NCBI GenBank assembly: GCA_046760155.1
Contig: JBHIDQ010000048.1
Coordinates: 1-10,998, forward strand
DNA length: 10,998 nt
Source of the DNA: JBHIDQ01 sp046760155
GTDB lineage: Bacteria; Chloroflexota; Dehalococcoidia; Dehalococcoidales; RBG-16-60-22
Direction: 5' to 3'
Part shown: piece after piece, positions 1-6,083 of the stretch
Numbering within the stretch: position 1 is the stretch's first letter
Layout: the number at the start of each line of letters is the position of its first letter
The notes under the pieces: model-generated
The model's input: the letters and a program-made list of their open reading frames with translations, nothing else
What the model was told of the DNA's origin: nothing
Databases searched by the model: none
Position numbers and translations under genes: made by a program

Positions 1-21
1 AGTCAATTTAAACCCAAAACC

Positions 22-50
22 TTGCCACAGGTGGGTTACTGTGTAATAAT
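22..50 (+). promoter_or_regulatory. Predicted sigma70-type promoter of the acyl-CoA ligase gene
   Basis: The sequence shows TTGCCA at 22-27 (5 of 6 to TTGACA), a 17-bp spacer, and AATAAT at 45-50 (5 of 6 to TATAAT). The implied transcription start is near 57. That lies downstream of the first possible ATG at 54, so the promoter argues for a later translation start. It is a prediction from consensus matching only. Confidence 0.5.
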
Positions 51-95
51 CTTATGTGCCGAAAAGTTACCTCAATGGTAATTGGAAAGAAAGTC

Positions 96-2201
96 ATGGA
101 AATCATCAAGGAAACTTTAGCCAGGGGCCAGACCACGTTGAGCGAGCACGAGGCAAAAAGATTCTGCGCCACTTTTGGCATTCCGGTATGTCGTGAAGCC
201 CTTGTCTATGATGCCGATTCGGCAGTAGCCAAAGCGATAAAGCTCGGCTTTCCCGTCGTCTTAAAGGCATCGGGAAAAAACCTGTTTCACAAAACTGAAG
301 TGGGCGGTATTGCCTTAAACCTGAACAGTGAAGAAGAGGTCAGGCAAGAAAGTCACCGTCTGCTCAAAATTCCGGGAAGTGAAGCTTTGCTTGTTCAGGA
401 GATGGTCAAGGGTGACCGGGAACTGGTTTGTGGCCTAATCCGAGACCCTCATTTTGGTTCTTGCGTCATGTTTGGCCTCGGTGGCATCTTGACTGAAGTC
501 TTTCAAGACGTGGTCTTCCGTGTCGCACCTCTAACCTCTTGGGATGCTCAGGAAATGGTGAAGGAGATTCGGCACCAGAAGATTATCGAACCCTTCCGTG
601 GAGAAGCCGCCATTGACTTGAAATCACTGTCTCAAATCTTGGTAACCCTAGGGGAAATTGGACGACAACATGAAGAAATTCAGTCAATTGACATTAATCC
701 CCTGAAGATTCGACCCGATGGTAAGCCGGTGGCGGTAGATGCCCTGGTTACGCTTGGCAGCCCCAAGAAGCAACCCTCCCAGAAGCCATCAAAGGAATTG
801 ATTAAGCGTAAAGATTTAAACCAGTTTTTTGAGCCAAACAGCGTGGCCATAATCGGGGCTTCAGCTACTCCCGGCAAAGCCGGCTATGTGGTCATGCGCA
901 ACATCCTGGCCAATGGTTATACCGGGAAACTTTATCCGGTCAACCCCAAAGGCGGTGAAATCTTGGGTGTATCAGCTTACCCGTCAATCACCAGCCTGCC
1001 CGAGGGCATTGACCTGGCCATTATTGTCATACCCGCCAGGGCTACTGTTCAGGCAGTCAGAGAATGTGCCGCTAAAGGCATCAGGTCAATCGTTCTCTCC
1101 GCCGGTGGCTTTTCCGAAGTAGACCGGGAGGGAGAGGAGTTACAGCAGGAGCTTTCCCAAACCATTGCTGAAACTGGTGTTCGTGTCATCGGCCCCAATA
1201 CCTCAGGGCACACTTCCACCCCACATCACTTCACCTCAAGCCTTTTCCCGCTGGGTAAGATTCCCAGAGGAAATATTTCTTACATCGCCCAGACGGGAAA
1301 CTTCGCCACCCACACCATGCGCTACATTATCACCGGAGAAAATTTCGGTGTCGCCAGGGTTACCGGACTCGGCAACAAAATAGATATCGATGAGAGCGAG
1401 GTACTGGAATACTACGCCAAAGACCCGGAGACCAGAGCCATTTTTATGTACCTGGAAAGTATCGAGCGACCAAGACGCTTTATTGATATTGCCCGTGAGG
1501 TGACCCGAATCAAACCGGTCTTCCTGCTGATGGGTGGTAGTACCAGTGAAGGTTCACAGGCAGCGGTGACCCACACCGCCGCTATGGCATCGGATGAACG
1601 GATTCTCGATGGTGCTATTAAACAGGCCGGGATTATCCGACTTTATCAGTACTCTCACCTTGTCTTGGCCGCCAAAGCCCTCGCCTGTATGCCCCTGCCC
1701 AGGGGAAATCGGGTGAGTTTCCTGGCACCCTCGGGTGCCATGCTGGTAGTCCTGGCTGACCTCTGCCACCAGCAGTGGGGTCTGGATGTTCCTGAGCTTG
1801 AGGAGGTAACCCGGCAACGTCTGCAGGAGATTAGTCCGTCTTATATCCGGATGCGCAATCCGGTGGACATCTGGCCCTCCGCTTTGGACCACGGCATCGA
1901 ATACAGTTACCGGGAGGCAATCGAGGCACTGATGAAAGACCCCAATATCGACGCTATCGTGCCGATTCTCATGCTTGCCGACGAAGTTGGCGTGCCGCCG
2001 CTGGACTTTCTGGTTACCTTAGCCAAAAAGTATCCCGAAAAGCTGCTTTATGTCACTTTCAGCGCCGAGAAAAAGCATATGGAAGCCGCCAAGGCATTCT
2101 TGGAACCCAGAGGCGTGCCAACCTTTCCTTTGATTGAGGAGCCATTCGAGGTCATCTCCATCTTAGACCAATGCCGAAAAGCTATGGAACGCCCTCGATA
2201 G
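96..2201 (+). CDS. Acetate/acyl-CoA ligase (ADP-forming), fused beta-alpha subunits
   Basis: This enzyme converts acyl-CoA, ADP and phosphate to the free acid, CoA and ATP in the cytoplasm (substrate-level phosphorylation), or runs in reverse. Numbering is from the ATG at 54, giving 715 residues. Residues about 25-235 form an ATP-grasp (beta) domain with the FHKTEVGG motif; H79 matches the beta-subunit histidine. Residues about 255-385 are a Rossmann CoA-binding domain (VAIIGASATPGKAG). Residues about 405-715 are the ligase domains, with the probable phosphohistidine H507 in VTHTAAMASDE. The usual Q-S-G-A-L phosphate loop reads QTGNFA at 413-418. I chose ATG 96 (701 aa) because GGAAAG lies 6 bp upstream, family members begin near MEIIKE, and the promoter places the mRNA start after 54; ATG 54 and ATG 75 remain possible. 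The M16 peptidase follows by 41 bp, probably co-transcribed. The substrate is not determined; acetate is the default, and propionate or aryl acids are possible. Confidence 0.9.
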   Translation: MEIIKETLARGQTTLSEHEAKRFCATFGIPVCREALVYDADSAVAKAIKLGFPVVLKASGKNLFHKTEVGGIALNLNSEEEVRQESHRLLKIPGSEALLVQEMVKGDRELVCGLIRDPHFGSCVMFGLGGILTEVFQDVVFRVAPLTSWDAQEMVKEIRHQKIIEPFRGEAAIDLKSLSQILVTLGEIGRQHEEIQSIDINPLKIRPDGKPVAVDALVTLGSPKKQPSQKPSKELIKRKDLNQFFEPNSVAIIGASATPGKAGYVVMRNILANGYTGKLYPVNPKGGEILGVSAYPSITSLPEGIDLAIIVIPARATVQAVRECAAKGIRSIVLSAGGFSEVDREGEELQQELSQTIAETGVRVIGPNTSGHTSTPHHFTSSLFPLGKIPRGNISYIAQTGNFATHTMRYIITGENFGVARVTGLGNKIDIDESEVLEYYAKDPETRAIFMYLESIERPRRFIDIAREVTRIKPVFLLMGGSTSEGSQAAVTHTAAMASDERILDGAIKQAGIIRLYQYSHLVLAAKALACMPLPRGNRVSFLAPSGAMLVVLADLCHQQWGLDVPELEEVTRQRLQEISPSYIRMRNPVDIWPSALDHGIEYSYREAIEALMKDPNIDAIVPILMLADEVGVPPLDFLVTLAKKYPEKLLYVTFSAEKKHMEAAKAFLEPRGVPTFPLIEEPFEVISILDQCRKAMERPR

Positions 2202-2242
2202 TGAGATGTTATGTCAAATAATCGAATGAAAGAGGTGAGTTA

Positions 2243-3505
2243 TTGTATCAAAAGACCACTCTGGACAACGGACTGCGAGTGCTTACCGCCAATATATCGC
2301 ATACTCGCTCGGTAGCCATCAGCTTCTTTATTGGTACTGGCTCCAGGTACGAGACTGAGGCACAGTCCGGTATTTCTCATTTCACGGAACACATGTGCTT
2401 TCGAGGCACCTCCAAGCGCCCCACCGCCAGAGAAATTTCCACCGCCATAGAAGGTGTCGGTGGCATCCTCAATGGGGGCACCGACAAAGAACTAACCGTC
2501 TACTGGTGCAAGGTGGCGCAACCCTACTTTCAGACCGCCCTTGATGTGCTGGTAGATATGCTCCTCAATTCCCGATTTGACCCGGCCGATATTGAAAAGG
2601 AACGTCAGGTTATCATTGAAGAGATTCATATGAGCCATGATTCCCCGGCACAACGGGTGGCGATGCTCATTGATGAGCTACTCTGGCCGGAACATCCTCT
2701 AGGACGTGATGTCGCCGGCAGCAAAGAATCAGTAGCTACCATTACCAGAGACACGTTGCTTGGTTATCTGGCCGGTCAATATCAGCCCAGTAATACCGTG
2801 ATTACCATTGCCGGTAACATCCAGCACCGGGAAATGGTAAGCGCCGTCAGCCAGATGCTGGCTAAATGGGCTAGTCAACTGCCTCACCCTGAGTATCTGG
2901 CTTATCAGGAGCAACCGGTGCAACGACTGCGCATTGAGACCCGAGATACGGAACAGGTCCAGTTGTGCCTGGCACTACCCGGCTTGCCACTCCTTCACCC
3001 CAAACGCTTCTCACTTGACCTGCTTAACGTCATCCTCGGTGGGGGTATGAGCAGTCGCTTATTCACTCAAATTCGCGATAAACTGGGGCTTGTCTATAGT
3101 ATTAATAGCTATGCCGACCACCTGCTTGATACCGGCTCGATTGTCATCTCCGCCGGGGTAGAAACAAAAAATCTGCCCGTAGCTATCGAGGCTATCCTGA
3201 AGGAACTTTCCCAGCTCAGGGAAATAATCCCTGAATCAGAACTAGACAAGGCCAAGGAGTTCTCCAAAGGTAACCTGTTGCTCCGTATGGAAGATAGCCG
3301 CAATGTGGCTGGCTGGCTGGGTGGACAGGAGATTCTCACCGGGCGCATTCTTAGTGTTGATGAGGTAATCTCCATTATTGATGCTATTACTGCGGAAGAA
3401 CTGCAGCAAATAGCTCAGGAACTATTAGTTGGTGATAAACTTCGCCTAGCGGTAGTTGGTCCGGTTAAGCCGGATGAACCTCTGGAAAAACTGCTAGAGT
3501 TATAA
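2243..3505 (+). CDS. M16 family zinc metallopeptidase (processing peptidase-like)
   Basis: This is a 420-residue inverzincin peptidase of the mitochondrial processing peptidase-like type; bacterial members degrade or process peptides. The zinc site HxxEH is H46-F-T-E49-H50, and the third ligand is probably E126, 76 residues after H50 as in the family (RQVIIEEIH). The first repeat (about 1-215) is therefore an active M16 domain. The second, inactive-type repeat (about 220-420) keeps the substrate-binding R278/Y285 pair in IRDKLGLVYS. No signal peptide or membrane segment is visible, so it is probably cytoplasmic. It starts at a TTG (2243) with a good ribosome binding site, AGAGGTGAG at 2231-2239. 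No independent promoter is obvious, so read-through from the ligase gene is likely. Its 3' end converges on groEL across a shared terminator. The natural substrate cannot be inferred. Confidence 0.93.
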   Translation: MYQKTTLDNGLRVLTANISHTRSVAISFFIGTGSRYETEAQSGISHFTEHMCFRGTSKRPTAREISTAIEGVGGILNGGTDKELTVYWCKVAQPYFQTALDVLVDMLLNSRFDPADIEKERQVIIEEIHMSHDSPAQRVAMLIDELLWPEHPLGRDVAGSKESVATITRDTLLGYLAGQYQPSNTVITIAGNIQHREMVSAVSQMLAKWASQLPHPEYLAYQEQPVQRLRIETRDTEQVQLCLALPGLPLLHPKRFSLDLLNVILGGGMSSRLFTQIRDKLGLVYSINSYADHLLDTGSIVISAGVETKNLPVAIEAILKELSQLREIIPESELDKAKEFSKGNLLLRMEDSRNVAGWLGGQEILTGRILSVDEVISIIDAITAEELQQIAQELLVGDKLRLAVVGPVKPDEPLEKLLEL

Positions 3506-3508
3506 ATA

Positions 3509-3543
3509 AAAATAGCCGCAGCCTCAAAGACCACGGCTATTTT
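3509..3543. terminator. Bidirectional intrinsic terminator between M16 peptidase and groEL
   Basis: A perfect 10-bp inverted repeat, AAAATAGCCG (3509-3518) and CGGCTATTTT (3534-3543), flanks a 15-nt loop. The A-rich and T-rich outer ends give a GC stem followed by a U tract on both strands. It lies between two convergent stop codons (3505 and 3569), so it can end transcripts arriving from either side. Confidence 0.85.
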
Positions 3544-3568
3544 AGTAACTAAACCTGTCGAGGCTAGA

Positions 3569-5191
3569 TTAGTACATTCCCTCCATACCACCACCGGGTG
3601 GCATTGGCGGTGCCTTCTCCTTTTCTGGAATATCGGTAACCAGTGATTCGGTAATCAAGACCATCGAGGCGATGCTCGCCCCGTTTTGCAGCGCACTCCT
3701 CACCACCTTGGTCGGGTCAATGATACCCTTCTTCACCATGTCACCGAAGTCATCCGCCTCGGCATCATAGCCGGTTCCCGGCGGGCTCTTCTTGACCGTA
3801 TCGACGACTACCGAGCCATCGCGGCCAGCATTGATGGCAATCCAGCGAATTGGCTCTTCTATCGCCTTCTTCACAATATCAACACCGGTGGCTTCATCCC
3901 CCTGGACCTCAAGTTTATCCAGAGTCGAAAGTGAATTGAGCAAGGCAACACCACCACCGGGCAGAATACCTTCTTCCACCGCCGCCCGGGTTGCCGATAA
4001 TGCATCCTCAACCCGGTGCTTCTTCTCCTTGAGCTCAACTTCAGTCGCCGCACCTACTTTGATTACGGCCACACCACCGGCCAGCTTGGCCTGCCTCTCC
4101 TGCAGTTTCTCACGGTCAAAATCAGAGGTAGTCTCCTCAATTTGAGCCTTAATCTGCTTGATTCTCGCCTTAATATCCTCTTCCGAGCCCTTGCCTTCAA
4201 CGATAGTCGTCTTATCCTTATCCGCAGTCACTCGGCGTGCCCGACCCAGGTCTTCCACGGTAACCGAGTCCAGCTTCCGCCCCACCTCCTCTGAAATCAC
4301 CTTACCACCAGCCAGAATGGCCATATCTTCCAACATCGCCTTGCGCCGGTCGCCAAAGCCAGGCGCCTTAACCGCCAGCACATTAATGGTACCTCTCAAT
4401 TTATTGACCACCAGCGTAGCCAAAGCCTCACCATCTATATCTTCCGCCACCACCAGCAGGTTCTTTGACACCTGCAGTATTTTCTCCAGTCCCGGTAAGA
4501 GGTCAGCCACTGCCGATATCTTCTTATCGGTGATTAGAATGTAAGGGTCTTCAATCTCCGCTTCCATCCGCTCTGGATTGGTGATGAAATAGGGACTGAT
4601 GTAACCACGGTCAAATTGCATGCCTTCTACATATTCCGTCTCAAAGGCAATGCCCTTGGACTCCTCAACGGTGATCACGCCGTCCTTCCCTACCTTGTCC
4701 ATTACCTCAGCAATCAAATCACCAATCTGACGGTCTTTGGCCGTTATCGTCGCCACCTGAGCAATCTGCTCCTTATCCTTGACCGGGGTGGACGCCCTCT
4801 TGAGCTCATCAATAATGGCACTGTTTGCCTTTTCAATGCCTCTTTTCAGCGCCAGAGGGTCAGCACCCGCCGCCACATTCTTGAAACCACCGGTAATAAT
4901 GGCATGAGCCAAAATCGTCGAGGTAGTCGTTCCATCACCGCAAGCATCATTGGTCTTGCTGGCGGCTTCCTTGACTAACTGCACTCCCATGTTCTCAAAA
5001 GGTTCTGGAAGCTCAATATCCTTGGCAATGGTAACGCCATCATCGATGACTGATGGTGCCCCCCATTTCTTATCCAGCGCCACCGGATGTCCTTTGGGAC
5101 CCAGGGTCACTTTGACCGCATCGGCCAGAGTATCTATTCCTTTCTTGAGAGAACGTCTAACCTCCTCATCGAAAATAATCTGTTTCGCCAT
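3569..5191 (-). CDS. groEL: Chaperonin GroEL (60 kDa, Hsp60)
   Basis: This is the 540-residue ATP-driven group I chaperonin, which forms a double heptameric ring and folds proteins with GroES in the cytoplasm. Visible family signatures are the ATP-binding GPKG at 31-34, DGTTT at 86-90, the catalytic aspartate D396 in VEDALSATRAAVEEG, and the late GGGVAL nucleotide-binding segment. The early segment reads GPKGHPVALDKKWGAP rather than the common GRNV form; I associate this with Dehalococcoidia-type GroEL (from memory). The C-terminus is a short Gly/Met tail ending GGGMEGMY. The start has a strong ribosome binding site, AAGGAGGAG, just upstream on the minus strand, and lies 27 bp after groES. 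It is co-transcribed with groES under CIRCE control. Length and motifs look intact. Confidence 0.99.
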   Translation of the reverse strand: MAKQIIFDEEVRRSLKKGIDTLADAVKVTLGPKGHPVALDKKWGAPSVIDDGVTIAKDIELPEPFENMGVQLVKEAASKTNDACGDGTTTSTILAHAIITGGFKNVAAGADPLALKRGIEKANSAIIDELKRASTPVKDKEQIAQVATITAKDRQIGDLIAEVMDKVGKDGVITVEESKGIAFETEYVEGMQFDRGYISPYFITNPERMEAEIEDPYILITDKKISAVADLLPGLEKILQVSKNLLVVAEDIDGEALATLVVNKLRGTINVLAVKAPGFGDRRKAMLEDMAILAGGKVISEEVGRKLDSVTVEDLGRARRVTADKDKTTIVEGKGSEEDIKARIKQIKAQIEETTSDFDREKLQERQAKLAGGVAVIKVGAATEVELKEKKHRVEDALSATRAAVEEGILPGGGVALLNSLSTLDKLEVQGDEATGVDIVKKAIEEPIRWIAINAGRDGSVVVDTVKKSPPGTGYDAEADDFGDMVKKGIIDPTKVVRSALQNGASIASMVLITESLVTDIPEKEKAPPMPPGGGMEGMY

Positions 5192-5218
5192 TGTCTCCTC
5201 CTTATTATGTTTCTATGC

Positions 5219-5515
5219 TTATTTACTCTTTTTCGCCAGAATATCACTCTCGCGTAAAATCATCAGCTCTTCATCGTTAATCTTTATTTCCGTACCCCCA
5301 TACTTAGCATAAACCACGATGTCACCCACCTTGACCTCCATGGCTATCCGTTTGCCATCCTCGGATAGTCTACCCGGACCAACCGCAATAACCTCGCCTT
5401 CCTGAGGCTTTTCCTTAGCCGTATCCGGCAGGTAGATTCCGGTCTTCGTTTTTTCCTCCACCTCAATCGGTCTGACCACCAGCCGGTCCGCCAACGGCTG
5501 CAACTTGACTGCCAT
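5219..5515 (-). CDS. groES: Co-chaperonin GroES (10 kDa, Hsp10)
   Basis: This is the 98-residue heptameric lid that caps the GroEL ring. It begins LQPLADRLVVRPIEVEEKTKTG, typical of the family, and the mobile loop that contacts GroEL spans about residues 19-35 with GIYLP at 26-30. The rest forms the usual beta barrel (GEVIAVGPG, VGDIVVYAKYGGTEIK). The ATG at 5515 is preceded on the minus strand by AAAGGAGGA at a normal distance. It is the first gene of the groESL operon; the CIRCE operator and promoter lie just upstream. It is full length with no oddities. Confidence 0.99.
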   Translation of the reverse strand: MAVKLQPLADRLVVRPIEVEEKTKTGIYLPDTAKEKPQEGEVIAVGPGRLSEDGKRIAMEVKVGDIVVYAKYGGTEIKINDEELMILRESDILAKKSK

Positions 5516-5568
5516 TCCTGTCCTCCTTTTGTAAATAAATTAAAATCTCACCAGTTTCACTCAATTTG

Positions 5569-5595
5569 TTAGCACTCTCGCCCTGAGAGTGCTAA
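5569..5595 (-). promoter_or_regulatory. CIRCE operator (HrcA binding site) of groESL
   Basis: TTAGCACTC (5569-5577), a 9-bp spacer, and GAGTGCTAA (5587-5595) match the CIRCE consensus perfectly. CIRCE is the established binding site of the heat-shock repressor HrcA. It sits just downstream of the predicted -10, over the transcription start and in the groES leader, as is usual. hrcA itself is not in this window. Confidence 0.97.
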
Positions 5596-5603
5596 CCGCT
5601 TTT

Positions 5604-5633
5604 ATCATAGCGCAAATTAAGCTATGTTCGCAA
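5604..5633 (-). promoter_or_regulatory. Predicted sigma70-type promoter of groESL
   Basis: On the minus strand there is TTGCGA at 5633-5628 (4 of 6 to TTGACA), an 18-bp spacer, and TATGAT at 5609-5604 (5 of 6 to TATAAT). Transcription would start near 5597, at the edge of the CIRCE element, so HrcA binding would block it directly. The placement relative to CIRCE supports the call. Confidence 0.75.
5606..5626. promoter_or_regulatory. Inverted repeat inside the groESL promoter, possible second operator
   Basis: CATAGC (5606-5611), 9 bp, and GCTATG (5621-5626) form a perfect 6-bp inverted repeat filling the spacer of the groESL promoter and touching its -10. A looser relative, GCTAT (5668-5672) with ATAGC (5684-5688), lies upstream. 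A second regulator site is possible, but 6-bp arms can arise by chance. Confidence 0.3.
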
Positions 5634-5757
5634 CTCAGAAAATAACTATTTACAGTCAACCAAAACCGCTATGAGTCATTCATATAGCATATAAACCTTT
5701 ATTTCTTCATAGAACGCTTATTTTCTTTAAATTTAACTTCATCAATTCCGGCAAACC

Positions 5758-5786
5758 TTGACAGTTTACACTAAATCGTGTAGCAT
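5758..5786 (+). promoter_or_regulatory. Predicted promoter P1 of the XRE regulator, giving a leaderless mRNA
   Basis: A perfect TTGACA at 5758-5763, a 17-bp spacer, and TAGCAT at 5781-5786 (4 of 6). The expected start of transcription is at or next to the A of the ATG at 5793. There is no Shine-Dalgarno sequence in the few bases before the ATG, so the transcript is probably leaderless. Confidence 0.7.
5765..5784. promoter_or_regulatory. Operator O1 (ACAC-N6-GTGT palindrome) in the XRE promoter
   Basis: TACAC (5767-5771), 6 bp, and GTGTA (5778-5782) form a palindrome within the -35/-10 spacer. Read outward, the half-sites are TTTACAC and GCTACAC. ACAC begins 5 bp after the last base of the -35, exactly as in operator O2 of the next gene. 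The likely ligand is the adjacent XRE protein (autoregulation); this is inference from position and shared pattern. Confidence 0.65.
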
Positions 5787-5792
5787 TAAGTC

Positions 5793-6044
5793 ATGCCTAA
5801 TCAGTATCAGGCGAAGAAAACTCCGTGGGATAGCCAGAAAATCCAAGCCTTAAGGCGCCATCTGGGTTTAACTCAGCGTGAGCTAGCCGACAGATTAGGG
5901 ACACGGCAGCAAACTATCAGTGAATGGGAAACCGGAATGTATCAGCCCCGGGGTGCTTCAGCCACGCTTCTAGCTATCATTGCCGAACAGGCCAAATTCA
6001 AATATGAGGCCGCCCCACCCCAAAAACCACCGAAAAAGTCTTGA
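5793..6044 (+). CDS. XRE-family helix-turn-helix transcriptional regulator
   Basis: This 83-residue protein is made almost entirely of a Cro/C1-type HTH domain (about residues 15-65): IQALRRHLGLTQRELADRLG followed by the recognition helix region TRQQTISEWETG. The tail is basic and proline-rich (APPQKPPKKS). It resembles short YiaG/HigA-antitoxin-like regulators, but no RelE/HigB-type toxin gene is beside it. The ATG at 5793 lies about 7 bp after a -10 box with no ribosome binding site, suggesting leaderless translation. Its promoter and that of the following DUF2851 gene share the same palindrome at the same position, so I infer that it represses both. The stop codon overlaps the -35 box of the DUF2851 promoter. 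DNA binding is near certain from the fold; target and inducer are inferred. Confidence 0.9.
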   Translation: MPNQYQAKKTPWDSQKIQALRRHLGLTQRELADRLGTRQQTISEWETGMYQPRGASATLLAIIAEQAKFKYEAAPPQKPPKKS

Positions 6045-6069
6045 CATCTAACACGTTTCCGTGTTAGAT
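6041..6069 (+). promoter_or_regulatory. Predicted promoter P2 of the DUF2851 gene
   Basis: A perfect TTGACA at 6041-6046 overlaps the stop codon of the XRE gene. At 17-bp spacing the -10 position holds TTAGAT (6064-6069), a weak match; GATATT at 6067-6072 is an alternative. Alignment with P1 (same -35, same operator placement) supports the assignment. The implied start is near 6076, leaving a leader of about 8-17 nt. Confidence 0.6.
6046..6069. promoter_or_regulatory. Operator O2 (perfect 10-bp-arm palindrome) in the DUF2851 promoter
   Basis: ATCTAACACG (6046-6055), TTTC, and CGTGTTAGAT (6060-6069) form a perfect inverted repeat between the -35 and -10. Its core ACAC-N6-GTGT (6051-6064) starts 5 bp after the -35, as in O1 of the XRE promoter, and both half-sites read CTAACAC. 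It is followed by AT-rich DNA but not a T tract, and it lies in a promoter, so an operator is more likely than a terminator. Confidence 0.75.
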
Positions 6070-6083
6070 ATTAAAGAGTAAAG

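Noticed and set aside
3686..5312. Open frames on the plus strand opposite groESL
   Set aside because: They are antisense shadows of well-conserved groEL and groES codons, with low-complexity Ser/Thr/Pro/Leu-rich products and no ribosome binding sites.
6046..6069. Palindrome after the XRE stop codon as an intrinsic terminator
   Set aside because: There is no T tract after the stem; it lies between a perfect -35 and a -10 position and shares its core with the palindrome in the XRE promoter, so an operator fits better.
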